Positions 1-12,500 of a stretch of 64,000 nucleotides of DNA are shown in pieces. Source of the stretch: Setophaga petechia (Eukaryota; Chordata; Aves; Passeriformes; Parulidae); contig JANCRA010000007.1 in the NCBI GenBank assembly GCA_024362935.1, forward strand, positions 19,307,003-19,371,002. The letters run 5' to 3'. Each line of letters starts with the position of its first letter. Position 1 is the stretch's first letter. The position numbers and the translations under genes are program-made. Under the pieces are notes generated by a model. The model had not been told where the DNA came from. It worked only from the letters and a program-made list of their open reading frames with translations, and made no database searches.

Positions 1-321
1 GTGATGTGCTGCTTCCAACCATCCATTTCACACAGGATGGGAAGTTGAGATGTGCAGGAGCAAGCCAGGATCTTTTCAGTGTCCCTGGGATGTACGGGGC
101 AAGGGGGGAATAAAAACAGTTTCACCAAAGTTTCCAAACACAGATAGTGCTGATAAATCAGGGAAATGAACCTACAGCGACACAAGAAAAGCAAGGGTGC
201 ATGAAAGGCAGCCAAAGAGGCCGCTCAGCTGTGCGGGTCCCTGGTGGCCCCTGATGTCCCACTGGGCACGGCCACACTGCAGTTCACCCCATGGCAGGGC
301 ACGGGCGGCAGAACTCCGCTC
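1..321 (-). other. DRGX: DRGX 3' untranslated region (partial)
   Basis: Lies immediately downstream of the DRGX stop on the minus strand. No AATAAA signal is visible on that strand before the window edge, so the poly(A) site is probably outside the window. No other gene seen. Confidence 0.6.
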
Positions 322-587
322 TCATACGCTCTTGTCGCCCTCCATGTGCTCCTTGGCTGCAGGGGGCTGCTTGTCCTGGCTGCCCTCAGGGCCGGGCTTG
401 GCGGGGGGCGGGGGGCTGCTGCTGGCGGCGGGCAGCAGGTTGGCGGACTGCAGCACGGCCTCCGAGTGCTCGCGCGCCTTCATGCGCAGCGCCGCCACGC
501 TGGCCGTGCGGTTGCTCTGGCAGCCGTAGGTGGGCAGGAAGGACAGGCCCATGGGGTCTGGAACGCAGCACGAGCACAGAGGGCTCC
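322..587 (-). CDS. DRGX: DRGX coding exon 6 with OAR motif and stop
   Basis: Residues 174-261. Contains [20 protein letters not shown], the OAR motif [18 protein letters not shown], a Pro/Ser-rich stretch and the terminal GDKSV followed by TGA at 324-322. Acceptor CCCCAG|GG. GC-rich compared with the flanking intron. Confidence 0.97.
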
Positions 588-3500
588 CTGGGGAGGAAGG
601 AGAGAAGCACAGTCACTGCTGGGGAAGGTCATGGAAAACATCTGTTCCCTCCATGGTCAGTGTGAAGAGGACAGAGATGGGGCTAATCTTCAGTGGGTAC
701 ATTGACCTTTAGTGGGCACGCAGGTGTCCTCTGGATCACTAGGGCTAGAAAACCCATATCCTGCTCTGTTGATCCTTCTATGAGAAGGATCTTACCCTTT
801 GAGTCATCCAAGGTGACAAACAGAGTGCAAGAGGGAAGTAGAGACAGAGGTGAGCATTATGAGATTTCCTCATAAGCAAGGCTCAGTTCAGTCCCTCCTC
901 TCATAACAAGCTGCTGTTCTGTGGCTGCCATCAGCCCCATGCTGGAGATGTCCCCTGCCCTCCACCTGCACACTGAGCCTGATCAATGTAGGCAGCAGCA
1001 TTTAGTGACTTAGCATAGGGGTTCTGTCACTTATCTTTGCCTGAAAGATTACAGCAGAGAGAAAGGTGAAAATATTCCACTCGTTATGATGACATTTCCC
1101 TATCTCACTGTAAAATGAGATACTTTCCCTTGGCCAGGCCCCTGCCAGCTACTGGCACCAAGTCTACCTGCAAGAGTCCAGTCTACCTTTACCCATTCAG
1201 TGTCTGTGCTGCTTCAGGGTGACACCTCAAAGAGAGAGCCCTCAGAAGTGAGCCAAAGCTACCTAAAGTTGCTGCTGTGATACAGCTTTAGAGTCCTGTC
1301 AGGAGAGATGGACCAGAGCAACTCTACCCTGTTATTTGAAATATATGGCTGTTCCAAGCAGGCAAGAAAACACTGCAGCACGGATGGAGTGACTACTCTC
1401 TCTTGAAGCCAAAACCTTCCTGCAGCCCACTGACTGACGCAGTCCTCACTCCACCAGCTGCTTTTCTGAGGCTCTTCCTCTGGTCTCTCTTTGATAATGC
1501 TGGAGCTTGGGCCAGTTCCCAAACAAGCACACCTAAAAGTGTAGGTTGATCACTGGGCAGGACATGCAGTCCATCCAAAAACCCACACTGGTACTCAGCT
1601 TAGAGGCATCCATTGAATGATGGAGAATGTGACAGTGCAGTAGGATGGGGAGGCAGGGTAGGATGCCTGAGCTACTTCTTGTATTTACTCTCTGGTTAAA
1701 AAGCCAGACACCATTAGTGACCATGTTTCCAGGGCCACACCAGCTCCACATCCTCATGTACACCCCTGGGAAAACCCTGTCTTTTGCTGATATGCTACCT
1801 TTCAACAAGAAACAGCCCAGCCAACTACTGGCACCCACACATCCTGACACGATGCAGTATCTTCCCCTGATCTCTCCAAGCCAAGGACTTGCTTTAATTT
1901 CTGCAGTTAATATTTGAGTTAAATGGCTCATGACTAAGTGATGGAACTAATAACCTCCAGAGTTTTACACTTCTGTTCTTGGTAGCAACGGGTCAGCACC
2001 CATCTGCTAGGAATGAAGGCAGGCAGTTGTTTGTTTTTAAGATGTTGGCAAGACTTCTCCACAGCAGTTGTCAGAGATTTGTTGTTGCCAGTAACATTCA
2101 GGAAAAAGTATTACTTGTATTTCAAAAAGCAGCATCTACAAAGGACAGCTTATTAATATAAATGGAGAGAACCCTTTTCTCTTGTAATACTTCTCTGGTA
2201 AAGCATATGATCAGCAGACCAACATTTTCATGGGTCCAGGCATTTAAGCACAAGCAAGTTTCAGCACTTGGCTAAAATCCTCTGCTTCTTTTGCTTTTAG
2301 CTCTAGGAAGCTCAGTCTTGAATTCTGTGGCTGTTTTGAGCAGGTCAGAAAGAGGGTTTATAATAAAATCTACTCAGTTACACAACTCACAGTTTTTGCC
2401 ACCACCAGTCACAGTCATAAAGTAATTTTCTGCCCTGGTGAATCACAGCCACTGTTATAACAACAGGGAGGGGAGGCCCTTCAGAGTCCCTGCAGTTTGC
2501 AGCAGCTTTTTTGCACCAAGTCCCACTATTCTGCTCAGAGATGGGGGAGCTGGGAGGCCTGCAGGAGCATCAACTGCCTCTGCACTGCTGCTTTCTAACA
2601 CAAACTGAATGAGGCATTCAAAGACAGCTGTTCAGCTCCCAGGCCACGGGGAGGGCTGGTCTGCAGTGCTTAATGCAGGACTGGGCACAGGCATTGCTCA
2701 GTGGGAGGTGGGGAGAAGTGGAAAGAAGTCTTCCTCTTTTTAAAAAAGCAGGAATCAGCTCCATTCCCTAAGAATAATTTTCATTCCATTGTTAGAGGAA
2801 TAAAATATTTATCAGTACTCAGTACCAGCCTAAGATCTTTGCTTAATAATTTGCCCTGATATTACCTAGTGGCTCTACAACCTGAGGGTGCAGTTACCTG
2901 TGGTGGAAACGAAGCTACCTCTAGCAATAATTCACCCATAAACCATTCCTTTCATTTCCACTGAGGTTAAAATACTTGCAAACAGCTCACACATGAAAAA
3001 GAAGTAAAAAGCATCGTTTGCTCCAGGGTCCAGCTAGAACAGAGGAGAAAAGGATTTAGCCCTGTTCCTTTTTAGTGTATATTGTAAAGAAGGTTGACTC
3101 TACCTTATAATCATCTGAATCTCCAGGTAATAGGTCCAGTGAAATGTACTGGACTTGGCCAGCACAAAGCCAAGGCCAACAATGGCACACTCAGGAGTCC
3201 AAGGTCTCCACCTTCCCATCAGTCAGCCCACAATCTCCAGAAAAGTGACAATGACCAAGACAGAGGGATCCATACATAGCAAGCAGCAGTAGTTTGTAAT
3301 ACCTTATTGCAGTAGCCCTGAGCCCACAGTAGGAAAGGAAGGAACTGTTCCTACTTATTTCAAATCTTCAGAGGACTTCAGGCATCCAGCTCCCATCAAA
3401 ATCAGTGAGGGTTCAGCCATCAGCCCTAGATTTTGATGCAGCCCCCACCAACATCTATGACAATCTGAGATTAGTTTATCAGGATTTGTATCAAGTTGCT

Positions 3501-6500
3501 GCAGTTTGGACAGGGTACTGTTTGCTTACTTTCAGGAACTTACTGCCTTCTGTACCCAAAATTAAAATACACAATTAGATTTCCATTAACTTACAGCAAA
3601 TTCTGCTGGATTGATCTGAACCTCCTTCTATTCCTACATGAGATCATACTTTAAATGCCCAGCCTGAACATAAATACTTAATGTAATAAATACAGTCTGA
3701 AATATTTGATCCACTTGGCAGTTTAATTGATCTACTACAGAGACTGACAGGAAAAATTAAATTAGTTTTGTCTTGTCTCTGCCAACATCACATTTAAATT
3801 GTAACAATATTTGATCTACACTTTTCGTTGTGGACTCTATTGTGCAGTTCTATGGTTCAGCTTAAGGTGGGAAGAGAGGGATAGGAGTGGGGTACATGCT
3901 GATACATAAGCATCAATATAAATTTTTAAATATGCTTTTTGTGTTTCAAGTCAAGGGCTTAAAGAATTTAATAGGTAGTCTTTCCAAAAGGAAAACTCCA
4001 CATTCCTTTCTTCTTTCATTATTTGTGCATATCAGCATTTGATATGGACAGCTGAATTACAACCTGACATGGAGGGAATGAGAGAAAAAATCCCATTTAA
4101 AATCCTCATATCTCAATGCATGATGTTTAATTTTCAGAGAAAATATTACGTTTGATTTAATTATTGTTATCTTTTCATGGTAAACACATTCGTTTTCTTC
4201 AGTTCTAATCCCTTTCGTAAGGATTGGAAGGTCAACAACAATCTCAAGTTTGTAGTGTTGATTACCAGTGGGAGCTGAGTCAATGGGAGCTCCCTCTTGC
4301 ATTTCACAGATGACACCTACATTCTGTCAATTAAAGCCTAAGTCAAAAGTAGGAAACATAAAAGTGGCTTTATCCAAATCTTCTTGAGCTCTGAATCATG
4401 AAGTTCAGAATAAGAAAAGCATGAACTCAATCCTGAAATGGAGAAGCATCAGATGGCCCCAGTTTAATTTGGGGTAGCCTCAAGGCTGCTGGAATTATAC
4501 TAGATGGTTTTCTCCTTCTGTTGAGAAGCTGGTTAAATGCGAAAGGTATCCTGTGCTGCCCAGAGGCTGGAAGAGCACTTCAGAGGTGACAGCAGAATAC
4601 AAATGTTATAATTTCACATCTCCTTGGCTGTGACCCCTCTATGCCCAGTGGAAACAACAAAGAGGTGATGATCTGGCTCAGATGTTCCATCATCAGGAAC
4701 TTTTTTGTCGAAATAACTCAACACTGGAACTGGAGGATTTCATCCTCCTTTATTTGTGCCAATAGTACTCTCAAAAAAAAAAAAAAAACAACAAAAACAA
4801 ACCAACTAGGAGAACAGAACCTGTCCTTTGAATACTGTCAGCTTGGTAACCTCACTAACAGGAACCCCTGCCCAGCCAAGGTCCACTAACCTAATCAAGA
4901 TTTTTCCTGGAAGAACAAGACAGTACCTATTTCCTACCCATGCTCTTAGGGCTCCAAGTACCTGTGTCTTTCCTAGTGAAAAAGACCAAAAATCTCTACC
5001 GCTGAGGTAGGGCAGTGCTAGAGCTGGGGACCTGTGATATGGGAATCAAAATAACCTTCTCAATGTGTGTGCATCTGCAGCAAACAAAAGAAATGTGTTA
5101 GATTCTCTGAAGTCAGAGTGGCAGATAAACTAAGAAAAATGCCAAGCAAACCCACTTAATATATTGGCTGTGTTACGTCAGAAAAGTCAGTAAATCCATC
5201 ATCAAGAATGACACTGAAAATAAAAGACTCCAAGAGTTTTATTCTCATCCCCAGTCTTACGGTAAACAGGGGAGCTTCAGTTCAGAAAACACCAGTTCAA
5301 GGGTGAGTTAGGTCCTTGATCACTTCTTTCATAGCCTTGGCAATGGGAATTGCCCAACGGAACTGAGCAAATTCCCTCCATCTTTCCATAATAGCAATTG
5401 AAATGTAATGGACGGGCAGTTCTAGTTATGTTTTAGGGTTTTTTTCTTGGATACTGCAATTAAGCCTCCCTAATATGAACAGCAACCACAGTAGCAGCAA
5501 ACCATAAAAGAGCCTAATCAACAGTGGCCTGCAATACCCATTTGGATATGCATAATACAATCGTGCTTCTCTCTCAGTGGTGTGGGGGTGCCATGAAAAC
5601 CAACTGAGCTATAACTTGCACAGAGAAGAGCTGTGGGTGAATTATGAAAGTAATTCCCTGGCAAGTGTAATTATTTCTCTGCTCATACACTTCACTCATC
5701 ATGGGTCTGGGGAAATTTCAGCGGAACGTAACAGACACACTCTTGGCCTCAGCCACCAGAATGGCAGAACACATCCGCTGAAAAACGGAGATTCTTGTTT
5801 ACACCCATTAATAACATCTTCTGCATTAATGAATTGCATTCATGCTGTCATCCATTAAGAAGGTACTTTGAGGTCTCTCTCTGCACAGAACACTAGCTTC
5901 TCCAGATGACTCCATAGTTATACAGCCCATAAATAAAACAAGTATTTTCCCTTCATCTTTGAGGTCTGCAATTAAATCTACTAAATGGACTGCAGATGCC
6001 TGGCTTACAGTAAGTGTTTCATCTTAGAAGATCATGGAACTGTTGAAGTCACCACAATGAAGTAGCATAGTTGTCAAATCAAGGCAATTTTAGAGAGTAA
6101 TGAACATCAGAAATTTCATCTCTGTGAGTCAACCTTTGCCTCCTTATGATCAGTGGTGAAGTACTAAACCCCTGAAGTAGGAAACACTGTATACCCCAGA
6201 AATTATGACGTTGTGCTAATTTTTCAAATGAGGAATTCTATTTCCTGACAGAATAGCACACAGGGAGATTATACAGTAGTTAACAGATGTTTGCTATTGA
6301 GTACAGCCTCCAATGTGCTAAACTTCAGAGAGACAGGAGACAGAAAAAGGTCTGTTGTATTATTGAACAGAGAATATTTGATAGAAACAGAGAAAAACTG
6401 TCCAGTGATAATATATTCTTCTCTGGAAAAAGTCTATATTCTGAATAGCAGGTTTTTTTGCATAGTATAGCCATCCCATTTTATTAACAGAACATCCTGT

Positions 6501-9500
6501 GGTGCCAATATCTTCACTTTGATGGAAAAAAAAACCCTTGGTTTCAGACACAGCAGAATTCATGAGGCATAGTGCTTAGGGAAAATAGCTTTCTTCTCAT
6601 TCATCAGAGCAGATCTGGTCTCATGCCCTAATAATATCCCCATATCCTAGAAATGGCACATGAGGGGTCCAGAGCCACATGAGGCAAACCTAACGAGCAC
6701 TTCACAGTCTTTCAAAAGCAAAGTTGCCCCAGACTAGGCTGTCTTAAGATTTCCTATCTCTTGTAGACAAACTTCACCCTCAGCTATTACATCCTTAAAT
6801 TACAAATTAGATCCCAGAATCTTGTGGCCTAAGCACTTTATGTAGCTTTGGAGACCTGGGTCTGGAGCTAAGAAAAGCCAGAGAAAGAGAAAGAGAAAGA
6901 GAGGCATTGGGTTTTTTTACTAAAGATGAAGAACTCTCAGATGACAGAATGAAAATGGTCCCTCAGAGCATAAAATAATTATTAATTACTTACATCACCA
7001 TCATCACTTGTTATTCACTGTATTGATTTTTCTCCTTCCAAAGCATCAGTCAAATACTATTCACCAACACCAGCAAAATGTTGTCTCACAAGTTGAACAA
7101 AACACATTTTGTCTCCTCAAAAGAGTAAGAAAACAACCTACACTTCCTAGTAGAACCTGATGTGCTGAGAGTGCTCATTTTTTTGCAGGCAGCTCTTATG
7201 ACTGTACTGAAGAATGTGAATCCCTTTACTGGCCAGGATTGTTCTCCCAGTAGTGGGAATATATATCTGTTTACATGAGCCACATAGAGGAGCTGCATTT
7301 TGTTTGATACTTGAATAGAAGAAAGCAGGGCCATGCATCTTTTTGTAGTGAAATAATGCTTTGATTCTGGAGCAACTATTTTGCTTTCAAAAGCACAGAG
7401 AATTCCTGGTAATTTCAAAGCATGGCTGGCAGAAAACAAATACTGTGAAGACCTCTCAATCATTTCACTCTTCATTAAAACTTGCAAAATTTTGGAAAAC
7501 CTTTCTACTTGCTGGGATTTCCCTTATCCAAACAATTTAAAAAACAAGCAGCTCATAGCTTTATGCCCTGTGCTGAGTTTTATGGGATTTGTGTGACATA
7601 AAGTCCTATGCCTCCAGACTGACTGTGGCAGGGTTCTGGCATCATTCTGCAGCAAAATGCAACTAGATTTTCAAGGGAAAGGCTTAGGTCCCTTAATTAA
7701 GATGTATAAGGACATATACTATTGCCCACATGCACACAGCTCCTTTCTCAAACAGAAATCAAAAGACAGTTGAACAAACTGAACTGAGTATATGACAAAG
7801 ACAGTCACATTAAGGTTTTCTGAACACTGTGTCTCCCCTTGTCCTTTCCTTCCTTCTCACAACCATTATCTTTTCCTTCAGACTGACACATGAGTTTGGT
7901 TGTGCTCTCAAATGCACTGGTTTAGATGAAACATCATTTACCTGGAGTTTCCATGCCAAAGAAAAGCAAACTGTGCATTAGGCCTGTGATACCTTTGGTC
8001 CACTCAGAAGATCTAGAGATTGCCCTGGTCACCAGTTAACAGGACCAAAACTCAGTGACTGCTATGCACAGCTCTACCCCAGCCCAAGCGAATTACTCTT
8101 GAAGAAATGGGGAAAGAGGAACTTGTGGAGATGAGCCATGGAACGAGGACCCAATACTCCATATATCAACGCCACAAGACAGATGTTACAATTATTCTCT
8201 GCTTGTATATATCAGATTTGGTCCCTCATAAGGGGGATAAGTTCCTCCCCCTCAACTCCAAAGGTAGAATGTGATATTACCAAGACCTAGCAGCAGAGCT
8301 GGCAGCAGCAGAAGAAGAGCTCCCCTCAAAGCAGCAGCTCAGACTACCAGTCCCTTGCCAGGATAACAATGCACTGACAGGCACACACAGCTCCTGGTAG
8401 GTGCAGACAGAGATGAGCAAATCTGTAACTGTATTTCATAAAATCAAAATATGCTGCTTTATCCCAGTTCCCTTGCGTGTACCTGGAGATTTCTAGTGCC
8501 AGGCAAGAAATATAAAGCAGACATTTCAGGAATGAACTGCATGTATAACTGACAACATTCATCAAGACAATATGCAGGCATCTGGTAACTGACCATTCCT
8601 ATACAAATTGTATAAATAAAAAATCTCTATTTACATTTGGGACAGTTGTTTCAGGAACATTGGCTCTTAGTCTGGGCAACTGACTATTTAATACCTACAA
8701 AAGATTCAGGAATAGAACTTTTTCTGCCCCTAGGCTGTAAATCTTCAATCAAGCAAAAAAGAGCAAATTATTAGTTTCTCAATTTATGGGCTAAGCTGTA
8801 AAATCAAATAAAAGAGTAACAGGAAGTCCTCCAAATAAATAAAACTAAACATAAACAAATAAAAACAACACTAACAAAAAAAATCCAACCCCAAACTGAC
8901 AAAAAAAACCAACCAGCTAAAAATAGCAACCGCTCACAACAATTTTTAAATCTTTTTTATTTAATTTTGCTCGGCTTTGTTCATTTGGGTAATTTTTTCT
9001 TAAAATTTAACTACATTTAAACATGAAACCAGTTAGAACACATATTGATGCATTGAATTTGAAAATGTTTGAATGTAAACTTTAAGGAAAAAGCCCCCTT
9101 TACTGTCATCAAAATTATTCACTGAACACAACCCTATTTTCACACTTTTCAACATGTCTGAGACTACAGTTATTAATGAACAATTTTTTTGCCAGAAAAA
9201 CTTGAGCTTATCTACTCCAGAGAGGCTTTCTAATGGAAAAAGTCAAAATTTGCAACCCAAAGACTTCACGGGGCAGAGATCAAGAGGATTCAGACACTCC
9301 AAACAGCTGCTGCCCACCCACAGGTGACAATAAGCCTTTAGGTTTTAGGGTTCAGGTCACACCTCTGTGTCCTTTCTTGGTTCAAAATTCCAGGTCCCAC
9401 ACCTACCAAAAGAGCAGCAGTAACTGTGTGGTGTGTCTGGCTTCAGCTTTTTTGAAAGACAGGAGGGAGGGGGGTGCAGGGGGCAGGACACTGGATTTAA

Positions 9501-12500
9501 CACAGAACTCATTCCAGGAATATACTTTGGCAGTGCTGATTTAACTGGAAATACAAGGAGCATGAGGTGTGCCAGAGAATACAGTGAGATGTATGAGAGG
9601 ACATTTTTCTTTATAGTGGGGTGGGTCTTTAACTGAGAAACTTTCCTCACAAGTTCTTGCAGCACATTGGGACACAGAGTAAATGTACGTGCCTCTTTGT
9701 GCTTGGCACTGCTATGAGGCTTTGCTTCCTATAAATCTATAAATTGAATTCATCCTGCTTACACTCTTAGTCTTATAAATTGTTAGACTAAGAACAGCTA
9801 ATGGACGAGTAGGTGATTTATTTTTAAAAGTTGCATACTGCTGCTGGAGACCGAAAGTACATAGACACGGGATGTACCCTTCCTGAAGCCGGGGTCCCAG
9901 GTAATGGGGAATTACTTTGTATCCTCCCCTGTCCCCAGGAACATGCTTTATTCAAGTTCTCAAAGGGGACCTACTGTCCAAGAAGAGAAAGGTCTGGATT
10001 GTGCAGAGATGCACTGCAAAGGAAACCACATGCAAAGAGCGGATGAGGCATCAGTAACGGTGCCAGGTACTACATAATGCAAAAGGATGTATATAACTAA
10101 TTTATTAGAATAAATTTAAGTCTTAAAAAAAAAGCATATGCAACAAAAACTCTAAAGGAGCAAACCCTACCTGTCTTACTCCTTCAGAGAAAATGTGACC
10201 TCATAAAAAGTAGCTGTCAGAGCAAAATGAAGGAGTTTGGCCACAAATGATGTTACAACATGAGACTCACTTTAGTATGTGCAGCGCTGGTCAGTGCAAA
10301 TACTGCCAGCCTAAACAGAAAGAGGGGTCTGCCATGTCCCAAAGGTTTCCTCACAGAGGGCAGTGGGACCGAGCCACTTAGCTTGAAAGAGATGCTCTTT
10401 GAGCTTACTCCCAAGTAAAGTAAAGTAATGTACCTTTTAGAGAGGCGACATGGGATAAAGCTTGTGCATAGGTGGCTGTGTTGAGAAGAGTCCCCGGCAG
10501 GCAGGAAGGGAAGAAAGGTCCTGTAGGACCCACTGCTCGGCTCAGGCTGACGGAGAAAAGAAGACAAATTCCTTACAAAACCAGAACCAGCTGATTCCAT
10601 TTGTGCATGCACTCAAACACATTGGTGTCTCAGCACACAACTAGATGTGACCCAGGCTGGACAACATCAGTCTCCCACAGCCACCAGCTCCTCAGCTTCT
10701 CCACAGGGAACACCTCATTTTCTAAAGATGATACCTCTAGGTCAAGGCATAGCAGCAAATCTGTCTGCACATACACACATATGAGGCATTCTTGCCCCAC
10801 AGACAGGTAGGCAGCTGATATCATGTATTACTCTTACCTCTGCTGGATCTCCAGACCCTCTTTTTTATTCCTGGTTTGATCTGTTGGAGAAGGGGAATTT
10901 AAATTCCTCGCAGGAGGTGCCACCTCAGCCATGGTTTCCTTAGAGCCCTCTTGGTCAGAAGCACCCCTCTCTGTTTTTCTCCATTTAGCCCTTCGATTTT
11001 GGAACCACACCTGGAGCAGGAGAGCAATCCTAGGTGAAAACCATGTTTAGCCAAATGTGAAGCAAGGACATCGTAAATTGTTACTCTAGTGAAATCTGTC
11101 ATTTACTAGCTTGGCTAAATCTTCCTCTTATTTTGTATTCCCATTGCTATTCTAGTTGAGTCTTAGGATGACATTTGTATTTGTAATTTCTGCATCTGGA
11201 AAGCAAGCCAGAAATGTTTAAAGACATTCAAAAGGCATGTCACAACAAAAATTTAGGGTTAAATACATATCTAAGCACTCTGATGAAAATAAATATAAGT
11301 CTTTAAATCAGCTGCTTCTAGAATCAGAGAGGTCAGAAGTGAAAAGATGTGGATCTGGCCATCTTATCCAGCCCATTTTCTGGAGAGGGCTGATACTGGC
11401 TGATCTTCCTCTCATGGTCAGTTTGCTTTCAGAGGACTCAAAAGCAGATAGGTACTAATTTTGGAACATCATGCTGCAGTTTAATTATGTTTTCGTTCAA
11501 CTGCCCCCACTTCAGGCGACACTATGAATTCAGAATAGAACACCAATTTCCAAACCTTTTTTTTTTCCCCATATGCAAAACAAGTATTCATATTCTTGAT
11601 TTTTTTCTGACTATTAGTCTAAAAACTTTTTTCCCTATTAACCTAGGAGCTGATTTGCTGAAAGTACAATGTTTGAGGTGGCAAATGCCAAGCCTCTCTG
11701 GAGGTCAGGAAATCCACATTTTAATACATGAATTCAAGTATAGGCGAGATTGTTGTTATTATTATTCTTCTCCTTCTCCAATTCCATTTTAGTTAGCTGC
11801 CTTTTAATTGCATGTATCAGCAAACATTGAATAATGATTTTATCTATATTCTAAATTTAGAGCAGTTAAATGCAAAGCAAAATGCAGACACTTTCTTGTG
11901 TCTTAATTGAATGAAGGTCACAGCTATAACAATATTTAATTGAGCTATTTTTCATTATCATATTTTAATGACTTTGCACTGACAGTTCGCCTGCTTCTGA
12001 GGAAAGAGCATGATGAAGTCGTTTATTTCCCTATTTAGTTATTGTTTGACAACATCATCTTCGATTAAGACTCTGCTTTATAGCACATTAATCATATTTG
12101 AATGAGCAAGGGGTATAATGTAAACATATCTCCCATCCTCTGTGTTTCCCCATGTCCCTGCATGAAAGCAGGCTAAACAAATGCTTGCATCTATTGTCTG
12201 TTTGCATAATAGCCAACAACAAGGCTAAACACCAGTCCTCAGCAATCTAATTGTCACCACCCCTATCTCACCCTTGCACCTTTCAGGATGAAGTTATGAT
12301 CTTCCACTTCTGAATGCTCAATAATTGTCCCATTTATCTCAATTTGCAGTTCAGTCTTTAGGCACCAATAGCCAAAATGGCATTTTTTATTATTTTTTTA
12401 AACCAGTACCTACAATGCAGTGGTAAAAGGAGATTTTCATTTCCAAATAATAATCAGTTTAATTTGCCCACATATGACCAATGATTCATGTTCAGATTTA

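Noticed and set aside
1533..1931. 132-codon minus-strand open frame in DRGX intron 5
   Set aside because: No domain, no initiation context and no phase-compatible splice sites; treated as chance.
11330..11400. Possible CR1 LINE remnant in DRGX intron 3
   Set aside because: Only a vague word similarity; no reverse-transcriptase frame and no CR1 3'-terminal octamer repeat were seen.
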